Assembly (NCBI RefSeq): GCF_900115225.1
Contig: NZ_FOVR01000016.1
Location: 1-64,000, forward strand
Length of the DNA stretch: 64,000 nt
Direction: 5' to 3'
From: Cohaesibacter marisflavi
GTDB lineage: Bacteria > Pseudomonadota > Alphaproteobacteria > Rhizobiales > Cohaesibacteraceae
A program made the translations under genes and the position numbers. Within the stretch, counting starts at the first letter, position 1. Each line of letters begins with the position of its first letter. Shown piece by piece: positions 32,303-40,549 of the stretch. Under the pieces are notes generated by a model, which saw only the letters and a list, made by a program, of their open reading frames with translations, ran no database searches and was not told where the DNA came from.

Positions 32303-33625
32303 ATGCCTGTACCACTTCTAGAACGCATCACACCGCAAACCCACCAGCCCCAGAGTGCCGACGTGGTCATCATCGGCGCAGGCATTGCAGGTACCTCGGC
32401 GGCGCTTTTTTTTGCCGAAGCGGGCCTCAAGGTGGTCGTGTGCGAAAAGGGCCTCGTGGGCGCAGAACAATCAAGCCGCAACTGGGGTTGGGTCCGTCAG
32501 ATGGGCCGCGATGCAGCCGAGCTGCCGCTGACCATGCGATCTCTCAGCCTGTGGCGGAAATTGGACGAAACATACGGCATTGAAACGGGCTTTCGTGAGA
32601 CCGGTATCACTTATGTCGCCCGCACCCGCGCCGAAGAAAAGGAACTGACAGACTGGAGCAAGATCGGCCAGGCCGCCAATCTCAACAGTCGAGTGCTTGC
32701 CCCCAAGGAGCTGGAAGAGCTCCTGCCCGGCATCGCTCCCCGCTTTCGCATGGGCCTTTATACCGCCGACGATGGCCGTGCCGAACCGGGCAAGGCAGCG
32801 CCAGCCATTGCCGGAGCCGCCCAGAAGCTGGGCGCAACATTCCTTGAGCATTGCGCGGTGCGCGGCATTGAAACCGAAGCGGGCAAGCTTTCAGCCATCG
32901 TGACAGAACATGGCCCCATCAAGACGCCAACCGCCATCCTTGCCGCTGGCGCATGGAGCCGATTGTTCCTTGGCAATCTGGGGCTCAATTTCCCGCAATT
33001 GAAGGTTCTGGGCACCGCTGCCCGCGTGGAAGGCGTGTCCGATGTGCCGACCATGGCAGTGGGTGGTGGCGATTTTGCCTTCAGGGAAACAGTAGATGGT
33101 GCGCATTTCGTGGCACTCAGAAACTATAATATTGCCCCCCTCACCCCCGATCATTTCCGGCTCTTCTTTGACTACCTACCGGTTCTCATGAAGAGCTGGC
33201 GCGAGTTGAATGTGCGCCTGACCAAAATGTTCTTTTCCGAGCTCCGGGTTCCCCGCACCTGGTCCCTCAATGAAGAAACGCCTTTTGAGAAGGTGCGCAT
33301 TCTTGATCCGGCTCCGCACATGCCTTTCAACATCAGGGCCTTGAAAACCCTGAAGACGGCATTCCCGAAGTTTGTCTCTGCGCACATCACGCATAATTGG
33401 GCAGGCATTATCGACACCACCCCCGACGCGGTGCCGGCGATCGGCCCGATCGAGCAGATCCCCGGCCTACATATCGCCTCCGGCTTTTCTGGACATGGAT
33501 TTGGCATCGGACCGGGCGCGGGCGAACTCATCGCAGAGATCGTAAGGGGCGTAAAACCAGCGGTGGATCCAAAACCGTTTCGCTTTGACCGGTTTGGCAA
33601 AACCCAATCACCGAAGCTGAGTTAG
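32303..33625 (+). CDS. FAD-dependent oxidoreductase, D-amino-acid oxidase (DAO) family
   Basis: A 440-residue DAO-fold flavoprotein. The ADP-binding motif ADVVIIGAGIAGTSAALFFAEAGLKVVVCEK starts at residue 19. A Gly/Trp-rich stretch EQSSRNWGWVRQMGRD follows at about 54, and the C-terminal FAD-binding IASGFSGHGFGIGPGAGELIAE closes the fold. There is no signal peptide. Relatives oxidise amino acids, N-methyl amino acids or Amadori compounds. In this operon with SDR and hyuAB it probably oxidises an amino-acid-like product of the ring opening, or prepares the substrate. GAGGAC lies upstream. Confidence 0.87.
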   Translation: MPVPLLERITPQTHQPQSADVVIIGAGIAGTSAALFFAEAGLKVVVCEKGLVGAEQSSRNWGWVRQMGRDAAELPLTMRSLSLWRKLDETYGIETGFRETGITYVARTRAEEKELTDWSKIGQAANLNSRVLAPKELEELLPGIAPRFRMGLYTADDGRAEPGKAAPAIAGAAQKLGATFLEHCAVRGIETEAGKLSAIVTEHGPIKTPTAILAAGAWSRLFLGNLGLNFPQLKVLGTAARVEGVSDVPTMAVGGGDFAFRETVDGAHFVALRNYNIAPLTPDHFRLFFDYLPVLMKSWRELNVRLTKMFFSELRVPRTWSLNEETPFEKVRILDPAPHMPFNIRALKTLKTAFPKFVSAHITHNWAGIIDTTPDAVPAIGPIEQIPGLHIASGFSGHGFGIGPGAGELIAEIVRGVKPAVDPKPFRFDRFGKTQSPKLS

Positions 33626-33657
33626 TCAGTATAGTTCCATATAAGAGAGAGAATACA

Positions 33658-35712
33658 ATGGTTTGGAGAATTGGAGTAGATTCTGGTGGCACCTTCACCG
33701 ACATCTGCTTGTTTGAAGAGGAAACCGGACGCCTGGAAATCTGGAAACTGTCATCCTCTCCCGACGATCCGTCCCGTGCCATCGCACAGGGCGTTGTTGA
33801 AGGCCTGGAGCAGGTTGATACGACCGCAAGTGAATTGGGCTTTCTGGGCCATGGAACGACGGTTGCCACCAACGCTCTTATCGAGCTGCGCGGCGTCAAG
33901 ACCGGCCTGCTGATTTCCGATGGTTTCCGCGATCTTCTCGAACTGGGCCGCCAGAAACGTCCAAGCCTGTATGACATGAATGTCGACAAACCCGAGCAGC
34001 TGGTCTCCCGCGACCTGCGCCGTCAGGTACCGGAGCGTCTCAAGTCCGATGGCACCGTCGACCTGCCTCTGGATGTGGACGCCCTCAAGAAAGAAGTGCA
34101 ACTGCTTGCCGAGCAGGATGTGAAGGCCGTTGCCATTTGCTTCCTATATGGCTTCCTCAACACCGAGCATGAAGCACTGGCCAAGAAGATCGTCGCAGAA
34201 ATGCTGCCAGACGTCTTCGTCTCCACCAGCCACGAGGTCGCACCTGAATTCCGTGAATTCGAACGGCTCTCCACCACAGTGGTCAACGCCTATCTCGGCC
34301 CAGTGATGAAGCGCTATATCGAAAGACTGCGCAAACGTCTCGAAGAAGTGGGCCTCAAGGTTGCCCCACAGCTCACCCAGTCCAACGGTGGCGTGATCGG
34401 TTTTGACGCAGCCGCAGACCTGCCTGTACGCACCGTGCTCTCCGGTCCGTCCACCGGCGTTGTCGCCGCGCAGGAAATCGGCAAAATGGCAGGCTTCCCC
34501 AACATCATTACCTTTGATGTCGGCGGCACATCCTCTGACGTTGCCCTCCTGCAGAACGGCACCTGCAATCTGACCGGTGAAGCCGACGTGCATGGCTATC
34601 CAATCAAGGCACCGATGCTCGACATCCATACCGTCGGGGCTGGTGGTGGGTCCATCGCCCATGTCGATAGCGGCGGCCTGTTGAAGGTTGGCCCACGCTC
34701 GGCTGGCGCCTATCCGGGCCCGGTCTGCTATGGCAATGGCAACGAAGAACCAACCGTGACCGACGCCAATATCGTTTTGCAGACCCTCAACCCGGTTGAG
34801 ATCCTTGGTGGCCGCATGAAAGTGCGCCGTGATCTGGCTCTGGAAGCGGTTCAGCGCCTTGCAGACCAGCTTGGTCTGGGCGTCATGGAAACCGCAGACG
34901 GCATCTTGCAGGTTGTTATTGCCAACATGGCAAAAGCCATCCGCGTGATCTCCGTGCAGCGTGGCCATGACCCGCGTGATTATACCCTGATGGCCTTTGG
35001 CGGCGCCGGTCCACTGCATGCGGCTCGCCTCGCGCAGGAGCTTGATATTTCACGCATGATCATCCCGCTGACGCCGGGGGCTCTTTGTGCACTTGGTCTG
35101 CTGCTCACTGATCTGCGTGCCGACTTTGCCATCTCTCGCCTCACAGAACTGAACGCCAACTCTCTGGACGCCGTCGAAGGCGGTTTTGCAGAATTGTCCG
35201 CTCAGGCTCAGGAATGGTTTGTCAGCGACAACATTCCTGAAGAGCGCCGCAAGGAAGTCCGCACAGTGGACATGCGCTACGCCGGCCAGAATTACGAACT
35301 CTCCGTTCCTGTCCCCGCAGGTCCGATCACCCTTGATACCTTCAAGCAGCTGGAAGAAGGCTTCGAAGCCGTCCATAAACAGCGCTTTGGCTTCATCGCC
35401 AAAGGCGAAAAAATCCAGCTGGTCACCTTGAGGCTCGAGGCCATCGGCGAAGTCAAGAAAGCCCAGCTCCAGTCCTATCCGTTCGACGGTCCCTCGGCAG
35501 ATGTCGCCAAGATCGGCGAACGCGACGTATGGCTGGCCTCTGCAGGCGACTTCGTAACCAGCCCGGTCTATGACCGCAAGCTTCTCAAACATGGCAACCA
35601 GATCTCCGGACCGGCCATCATCGAGCAGATGGACACAACCAGCGTCATCCTGCCTGAAATGACCGCCACCGTGGACGCCAACCTCAATCTTATTGTGGAG
35701 ATCGCCCAATGA
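33658..35712 (+). CDS. hyuA: Hydantoinase/oxoprolinase subunit A
   Basis: A 684-residue ATP-dependent amidohydrolase subunit. The N-terminus MVWRIGVDSGGTFTDICLFEE is the HyuA phosphate-binding start. Further family segments are FLGHGTTVATNALIEL (about residue 63), QSNGGVIGF, VLSGPSTGVVAAQE, ITFDVGGTSSDVALL near 285, and TVGAGGGSIAHVDSGGLLKVGPRSAGAYPGP. Together with HyuB it hydrolyses a lactam such as 5-oxoproline, or an N-substituted hydantoin, at the cost of ATP. Its TGA overlaps the hyuB ATG. The exact ring substrate is unresolved. Confidence 0.94.
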   Translation: MVWRIGVDSGGTFTDICLFEEETGRLEIWKLSSSPDDPSRAIAQGVVEGLEQVDTTASELGFLGHGTTVATNALIELRGVKTGLLISDGFRDLLELGRQKRPSLYDMNVDKPEQLVSRDLRRQVPERLKSDGTVDLPLDVDALKKEVQLLAEQDVKAVAICFLYGFLNTEHEALAKKIVAEMLPDVFVSTSHEVAPEFREFERLSTTVVNAYLGPVMKRYIERLRKRLEEVGLKVAPQLTQSNGGVIGFDAAADLPVRTVLSGPSTGVVAAQEIGKMAGFPNIITFDVGGTSSDVALLQNGTCNLTGEADVHGYPIKAPMLDIHTVGAGGGSIAHVDSGGLLKVGPRSAGAYPGPVCYGNGNEEPTVTDANIVLQTLNPVEILGGRMKVRRDLALEAVQRLADQLGLGVMETADGILQVVIANMAKAIRVISVQRGHDPRDYTLMAFGGAGPLHAARLAQELDISRMIIPLTPGALCALGLLLTDLRADFAISRLTELNANSLDAVEGGFAELSAQAQEWFVSDNIPEERRKEVRTVDMRYAGQNYELSVPVPAGPITLDTFKQLEEGFEAVHKQRFGFIAKGEKIQLVTLRLEAIGEVKKAQLQSYPFDGPSADVAKIGERDVWLASAGDFVTSPVYDRKLLKHGNQISGPAIIEQMDTTSVILPEMTATVDANLNLIVEIAQ

Positions 35713-37331
35713 GCACGATCGATCCAATCACCGTAGAAGTCATCGGCTCCGCCCTGTCTTCCATCGTGGAAGAAATGGGCGAAGCACTGGTGCGCGCGTC
35801 ATATTCCACCAATATCAAGGAACGCCGCGACTGCTCCACGGCCCTGTTCGACAACAAGGGCAACACCCTGTGTCAGGCAGAGCATATCCCGATGCATCTT
35901 GGCAGCTTCATCGGCATTCTGCCTCATATCATGAAGCGCTTCGATATCGCCGACATCAAGCCCGGTGACGTCTTCATCGGCAACGATGCCTACGAAGGCG
36001 GCGCAACCCACCTGCCTGATATCGTGATGGCAGAACCGATCTATGTCGAAGAAATGCTGGTTGGCTGGGCCGTGAACACCGCCCACCATTCCGACTTCGC
36101 CGACCTCGGCCATGAACATATCTTCCAGGAAGGCATCCGCATTCCGCCGGTTCGTCTCTATAAGGCTGGCGAGCTGCAGGAAGACATCCAGAACCTGTTC
36201 CTGCTGAACTGTCAGGTGCCGCACGAGCGCATCTCCGACTTGCGCGCCCAGATGTCGGCTAACCGCCTCTGCGTTCAGCGCATGCAGGATCTCTGCGCCA
36301 AATATGGCACGGAGAAAGTGCTCGCCGCCGGTGAAGAGTTGCAGGATTATGCCGAACGCAAGATGCGCGCCGGTATCGCAGCCATTCCCGATGGCACCTA
36401 TTCCTTCTCTGATATTTTTGACAGCAACCAGTGGAAGGAACGCATGGAATTCTCGGTTGACATCACAGTCGCCGGAGATGAAATGACGCTCGCATTTGAC
36501 GGCCCACCGCAGGTGCGCTCAGGCCTCAACATGATCTATACCTCGCTTCTGGCCTCTTGCTACTATGCGGTCAAGGCGGTGGTTGATCCGACCATCCTGC
36601 CAAATGCAGGTCTGGCCCGTCCATTGACGGTCACCGCGCCTGAAGGCTCAATCCTCAACTGCAAGCATCCCGCTGCCGTTGAAGGCCGCATCGCGGCTTG
36701 CCAGCGCGTTGCCGACATTATCGAAGGCGCTCTTGCCAAGGCCATCCCGAGCAAGGTTCCTGCTGCGGGTAACGGCTGCTGCACAGGCGCCATTTTCAAT
36801 GGCACCCGCGAAGACGGGTCCATCTGGGTGTATCTGGAAACCATTGGCGGCGGCGGTGGTGCTCGCCCGACCAAGGACGGTCTGTCCGGTATTCAGGTAC
36901 ACCTGACCAACACATCCAACCTGCCCGTTGAAGCACTTGAGCTGGAATATCCGCTCACGCTGCTGCGCTACGAGCTGGTGGATGGATCTGCCGGTGGTGG
37001 GCAATATCGGGGCGGCATGGGCATTCGGCGCGTTTATCGCGTGGAACAGCCCTGCCGTTTCTCGGTCGAAGCCTCCCGCGTCAGTTCCTGCGCATGGGGA
37101 CTGGAAGGCGGCAAGCCAGGTGAGATGACCCATCTGGACTTTGGCGACGGACGCACCGAGTTCAAGGGCATGGCCGATCTCAAACCCGGCCAAGTCGTCG
37201 AAATCGTCACCCCCGGCGGCGGTGGCTATGGCGATCCGGCCAAGCGGTCCGAGGAAGCCATCGAGCGCGATCTCGCAGAAGACCGCATCTCCAAGGATTA
37301 TGCAAAACAGGTTTACGGTTACACGCAATAA
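35709..37331 (+). CDS. hyuB: Hydantoinase/oxoprolinase subunit B
   Basis: A 540-residue partner of HyuA. Family motifs are seen: RASYSTNIKERRDCSTALFDNKGNTLCQAEHIPMHLGS (about 35-70), the VFIGNDAYEGGATHLPDIVM metal-site region, NTAHHSDF, the Gly-rich YLETIGGGGGARPTKDG, and the C-terminal ITPGGGGYGDPAKR-type tail (IVTPGGGGYGDPAKRSEEAIERDL). It is translationally coupled to hyuA through an ATGA overlap. A terminator follows 11 bases after the stop. Confidence 0.94.
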   Translation: MSTIDPITVEVIGSALSSIVEEMGEALVRASYSTNIKERRDCSTALFDNKGNTLCQAEHIPMHLGSFIGILPHIMKRFDIADIKPGDVFIGNDAYEGGATHLPDIVMAEPIYVEEMLVGWAVNTAHHSDFADLGHEHIFQEGIRIPPVRLYKAGELQEDIQNLFLLNCQVPHERISDLRAQMSANRLCVQRMQDLCAKYGTEKVLAAGEELQDYAERKMRAGIAAIPDGTYSFSDIFDSNQWKERMEFSVDITVAGDEMTLAFDGPPQVRSGLNMIYTSLLASCYYAVKAVVDPTILPNAGLARPLTVTAPEGSILNCKHPAAVEGRIAACQRVADIIEGALAKAIPSKVPAAGNGCCTGAIFNGTREDGSIWVYLETIGGGGGARPTKDGLSGIQVHLTNTSNLPVEALELEYPLTLLRYELVDGSAGGGQYRGGMGIRRVYRVEQPCRFSVEASRVSSCAWGLEGGKPGEMTHLDFGDGRTEFKGMADLKPGQVVEIVTPGGGGYGDPAKRSEEAIERDLAEDRISKDYAKQVYGYTQ

Positions 37332-37342
37332 GCAGCAACCTC

Positions 37343-37379
37343 GGGATCTCTGGCACCAGCTGGAGATCCCACCCTTTTT
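37343..37379 (+). terminator. Terminator of the hyuAB operon
   Basis: GGGATCTC (37343-37350) pairs with GAGATCCC (37363-37370), followed by ACCCTTTTTG with five Ts. Confidence 0.8.
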
Positions 37380-37387
37380 GCTTTTTC

Positions 37388-37424
37388 AAAAAACAGATGC
37401 AGCGGACCACCAGCCGCCCGCTGC
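37388..37424 (-). terminator. Candidate terminator of the GntR gene
   Basis: On the minus strand, GCAGCGG / CCGCTGC (37399-37405 with 37418-37424) is followed after five bases by six Ts. It is about 150 bases beyond the GntR stop codon. Confidence 0.45.
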
Positions 37425-37571
37425 CCACCCACATGGCTTTGGCCGCAAGTCCTTTCAGCCCCTTAGATGACAAAAACGCATGACGCAGCAATTCGGCAAA
37501 CTCGCGACACCTGACCGGATAGAAAAAACCCAGTTCAGCCATGTGATTTCTCTTGGCAAGGAAAGGCTATC

Positions 37572-38384
37572 TCAGATTTCGATGACGAGATTCATGCGCG
37601 CGCTCGGGGTAAGCAGCATGGAATATTGCAGCGGCGTTTCCCGCTCGTCGCCATACACCGTCTTCTCCACCTCGAACATGATGTCCCCGCTGTTGCAGTG
37701 GAAAATCTCACATTCTTTCGGCGTTGAAACCCGGCAATTGATGACCCGTTTGGCATGTTTCACCTCGCGACCATATTTGGTCTGCATCAGGCTATAGAGC
37801 GACGTGTCATCATGAATCTCATCCAGCAATCCGGGAAAAAGATCCAACGAGAAGTAAGAGCTTTCAATCGTGATGGGCGTGCTGTCGGCTGTGATCAGGC
37901 GACTGATGTGAAGCAGTTTGCTCCCCGGCGCGATAGCCAGCTTGTCGCCAAGATCCTCGTCGGCGTCCTGCTCTCCCATCTCAAGAATTTCTTTTTCCAC
38001 CCGATAGCGGCGCAAGGCAAAGCTTTCAGAGAAACCGCCAAGATTCAGCAGGCTGGTTTCCATCTTTGGCAGGGTGACAAAGGTGCCCTTGCCATGCCGC
38101 TTTTCCAGAACCCCTTCATCCTCAAGCTCCGTAATCGCGCGGCGCACGGTGATGCGAGAGACGTCGTAGCGCTTGCACAATTCGGTCTCCGTCGGAATCG
38201 CATCGCCGGGCCCGAGTGCGCAGGACGAAATCATTTCCTTGAGCGCAAATTTGAGCTGCTCATAGAGTGGGGCCGCTGCATTCTTGGCAAGTGGATTCGA
38301 ATTCTCAGACAATCGCTTAACTTTCAGTTTCGGCTTCCGGATGCGGAACGCCCACACCCCACGTCCCCTATTCGGCCCTCGCAC
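37572..38384 (-). CDS. GntR/UTRA-family regulator (FrlR-like position)
   Basis: A regulator of up to 270 residues. The winged helix is at about 40-105 (PLYEQLKFALKEMISSCALGPGDAIPTETELCKRYDVSRITVRRAITELEDEGVLEKRHGKGTFV). The UTRA effector domain covers 120-268 and typically binds a phosphorylated sugar. The listed start is GTG; the N-terminal 30 residues look unusual and the true start may be internal. It is divergent from the frlB-like gene, with a tandem ACGTCATA repeat in between. That arrangement resembles FrlR control of Amadori-product genes, where the effector would be a fructosamine 6-phosphate. Confidence 0.88.
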   Translation of the reverse strand: MRGPNRGRGVWAFRIRKPKLKVKRLSENSNPLAKNAAAPLYEQLKFALKEMISSCALGPGDAIPTETELCKRYDVSRITVRRAITELEDEGVLEKRHGKGTFVTLPKMETSLLNLGGFSESFALRRYRVEKEILEMGEQDADEDLGDKLAIAPGSKLLHISRLITADSTPITIESSYFSLDLFPGLLDEIHDDTSLYSLMQTKYGREVKHAKRVINCRVSTPKECEIFHCNSGDIMFEVEKTVYGDERETPLQYSMLLTPSARMNLVIEI

Positions 38385-38570
38385 CTTAAAATCGCGCGGC
38401 GCATAAAATCAAGTTATGCCTCTTGCGCGCTCCAATCTGCGGCCCGATTCCCCGCCAGACTAACCGAATGGAGCGCAAAGACGAAAGCGCCTTTGCCATT
38501 TTCCAGCTTTTTTAGCCAACAACTGCAAAAGCTGTGTTGACTCCGGCTCCAACGAGGGAATAAATAATAG

Positions 38571-38590
38571 GACGTCATATAACGTCATAA
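38571..38590. promoter_or_regulatory. Tandem 10-bp repeat, candidate GntR operator
   Basis: ACGTCATA occurs twice exactly 10 bases apart (38572-38579 and 38582-38589), which also makes GACGT-N6-ACGTC an inverted repeat. It sits 11 bases upstream of the frlB-like start codon and touches its Shine-Dalgarno. A repressor bound here would block transcription of the deglycase/kinase pair. Confidence 0.5.
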
Positions 38591-38600
38591 GGATCTCATC

Positions 38601-39584
38601 ATGAATGATCAAGTAAAAAATACCGGCCTTGATGAGGCTATTGCTGCGGTTGCAGCACGCGAGTCAGTCACGGAATTCTATTTTGTCGCATGTGGGGGAT
38701 CCAACGCCCTTCTCATGCAGGGCCAGTACATCATGGACCGCGAGGCCAAAGGCGTCGCAGCCTATTCCTACAGCTCCGCTGAATTCCTTGCTCGTGCGCC
38801 TGTCCGTCTCGGCAAGAATTCCGTTGTTGTTACCTGCTCCCATTCGGGCAACACCCCAGAAACCATCGCTGCAACCCGCTATGCACGCGAAGCTGGTGCC
38901 CTGACCATCGCCTTCACCCACAAGCCGGAATCCGAGCTTGATGAAGCTGCTGAAAAGTCCATCTATTATGAATTCGATCCGCTGACCGTTGGTGAAAAGC
39001 ACAACGCTCTGCTTCTGGTGCAGCTGGTTCTGGGCTCCCTGAAAGAGCTGGAAGGCAACACCAAGATCGATCAGGTCAAAGCCGCACTGCCAACGCTTCA
39101 TGACAAGGCAGAAAAAGTCAAAGCTGCTCACGCAGACAATGCTAAAGCCTGGGCTGAATCCTACAAGCGCGAACCAGTCATCTACACGATGAGCTCCGGT
39201 TCCTGCTACTCCATTGCCTATTCCTTTGCTATCTGCCTTCTCCAGGAAATGCAGTGGGTTAACTCCGCAGCGATCCATTCTGGCGAATATTTCCACGGTC
39301 CTTTCGAAATCACCGATTTCGACACTCCGTTCATCGTTTTGAAAACCCTTGCCAATTCCCGCAAGATGGACGAACGCGCTCTGGCATTTGCCGAGAAATA
39401 TTCCAAACGCCTGCTGGTTCTCGATGCTGAAGAATTCGGCGTTGAAGAGGTTGCCGGTGATGCAGCGGAATATCTGGTTCCAATCATGTTCACCGCCCTG
39501 CTGCGCACCTATGCCGTTGCACTCAGCGACTCCCGCGGTCATCCGCTGACCGTTCGTCGCTACATGTGGCGCATGGAATACTAA
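38601..39584 (+). CDS. frlB: Fructosamine-6-phosphate deglycase, FrlB-like (SIS domains)
   Basis: A 327-residue double-SIS enzyme. It parallels E. coli FrlB: FYFVACGGSNA near residue 27, the phosphate loop TCSHSGNTPETI (79-90), the active-site AIHSGEYFHGPFEI (E229 and H232, corresponding to catalytic residues of the FrlB/FraB deglycases) and the C-terminal RRYMWRMEY tail. It would split a fructose-6-phosphate amino-acid adduct into glucose 6-phosphate and the free amino acid. AAGGA precedes the ATG. The next gene is an FrlD-like kinase, which fits the two-step Amadori pathway. The amino-acid part of the substrate is unknown. Confidence 0.85.
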   Translation: MNDQVKNTGLDEAIAAVAARESVTEFYFVACGGSNALLMQGQYIMDREAKGVAAYSYSSAEFLARAPVRLGKNSVVVTCSHSGNTPETIAATRYAREAGALTIAFTHKPESELDEAAEKSIYYEFDPLTVGEKHNALLLVQLVLGSLKELEGNTKIDQVKAALPTLHDKAEKVKAAHADNAKAWAESYKREPVIYTMSSGSCYSIAYSFAICLLQEMQWVNSAAIHSGEYFHGPFEITDFDTPFIVLKTLANSRKMDERALAFAEKYSKRLLVLDAEEFGVEEVAGDAAEYLVPIMFTALLRTYAVALSDSRGHPLTVRRYMWRMEY

Positions 39585-39593
39585 TCTGTTTAC

Positions 39594-39622
39594 GCAGGTG
39601 GCGGCCTTCGCCACCTGCTTTT
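39594..39622 (+). terminator. Terminator/attenuator between frlB and frlD
   Basis: GCAGGTGGCG / CGCCACCTGC, a perfect 10-bp stem with a 5-base loop followed by TTTTC. It lies 9 bases after the frlB stop codon and 63 before frlD, so it probably lowers kinase expression relative to deglycase. Confidence 0.75.
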
Positions 39623-39684
39623 CAATATAAAGATCATCAAGAATAATCGCGTCGGAACAGCAAGAATAATCGAGAGGCTGCGAT

Positions 39685-40530
39685 ATGACCCCTTCCCCAA
39701 ACCGTGCAACCCTGCTTGGCATCGGAGATAATGTCGTCGACTTCTATCTCGACAGAAACGAATTTTTTCCCGGCGGGAATGCACTCAATGTCGCTGTTCT
39801 GGCCAAACGTTTCGGCCTTGATGATGCAGGCTATATCGGCATCGTCGGCAATGATGTGGAAGGTGGCCATGTTCTGGCTTCGCTCGCGGCAGAAAATGTC
39901 TGGTTTGAGCGCGTCAGACAGGCCTATGGGGAAAATGGCAAGGCCATCGTGCATCTTGACGAAAAGGGCGACCGCGTTTTCCTCAGATCCAACAAGGGTG
40001 GCATCCAGAAACGTTTGGGCCTGCGTATGGAAGAAGCCGATCTCGACGCCGTTGAACGCTATGGCCATGTACACAGCTCGCTTTTCAGCAACCTCGACCA
40101 TGAGTTGCCAAACATCCGCGAAAGAGCTCAAAGCGTCTCCTTCGATTTCTCATGGCGCCATGAATTGGATTACGTCAAAAGCATCGCCCCCCATATCACG
40201 ACAGCCTTCTTCTCTGGCTCGGCCCTCAATGATGGAGAGATCGACGATCTGATCGACACGGTTCACAAATTGGGCGTTTCCACCGTTGGCGTCACACGCG
40301 GCTCCGATGGAGCTTTCTGGATGGTTGATGGCAAACGTTACCGTCAGGGCATCAAGCCAACCAGAGTGATTGATACTCTTGGCGCGGGCGACTCTTTCAT
40401 CGCGGGCTATATCTCCAGCACCCTGATGGGCAATGCAGTCGAAGAAGCCCTTGATCAGGCGGCCACCTTCGCTGCCAAAACCTGCACGGTGTTCGGCGCC
40501 TTTGGCCATCCCTACAAGGTCGAGGGCTAG
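39685..40530 (+). CDS. frlD: PfkB-family fructosamine kinase, FrlD-like
   Basis: A 281-residue sugar kinase of the PfkB/ribokinase family. The N-terminus LLGIGDNVVDFYLDRNEFFPGGNALNVAVLAKRFGL parallels E. coli FrlD (fructoselysine 6-kinase). The C-terminal anion hole/catalytic motif is DTLGAGDSFIAGY, with the catalytic Asp in GAGD. It would phosphorylate an imported fructosamine at C6 to feed the deglycase encoded directly upstream. GAGAGG precedes the ATG. No dedicated transporter is next to the pair. It ends 19 bases before the convergent DUF2254 gene. Confidence 0.85.
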   Translation: MTPSPNRATLLGIGDNVVDFYLDRNEFFPGGNALNVAVLAKRFGLDDAGYIGIVGNDVEGGHVLASLAAENVWFERVRQAYGENGKAIVHLDEKGDRVFLRSNKGGIQKRLGLRMEEADLDAVERYGHVHSSLFSNLDHELPNIRERAQSVSFDFSWRHELDYVKSIAPHITTAFFSGSALNDGEIDDLIDTVHKLGVSTVGVTRGSDGAFWMVDGKRYRQGIKPTRVIDTLGAGDSFIAGYISSTLMGNAVEEALDQAATFAAKTCTVFGAFGHPYKVEG

Positions 40531-40549
40531 AAGCCTCCGCTCGCTTTCC

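Noticed and set aside
30889-33625. Reading the DAO-family oxidase as a proven Amadoriase linked to frlBD
   Set aside because: The fold is shared by many amino-acid oxidases and no Amadoriase-specific motif was seen, so only DAO family is claimed.
34144-35019. 291-codon minus-strand frame
   Set aside because: Antisense to hyuA with no coding evidence.
38664-39722. 352-codon minus-strand frame
   Set aside because: Fully antisense to the frlB-like gene, with no recognisable motif.
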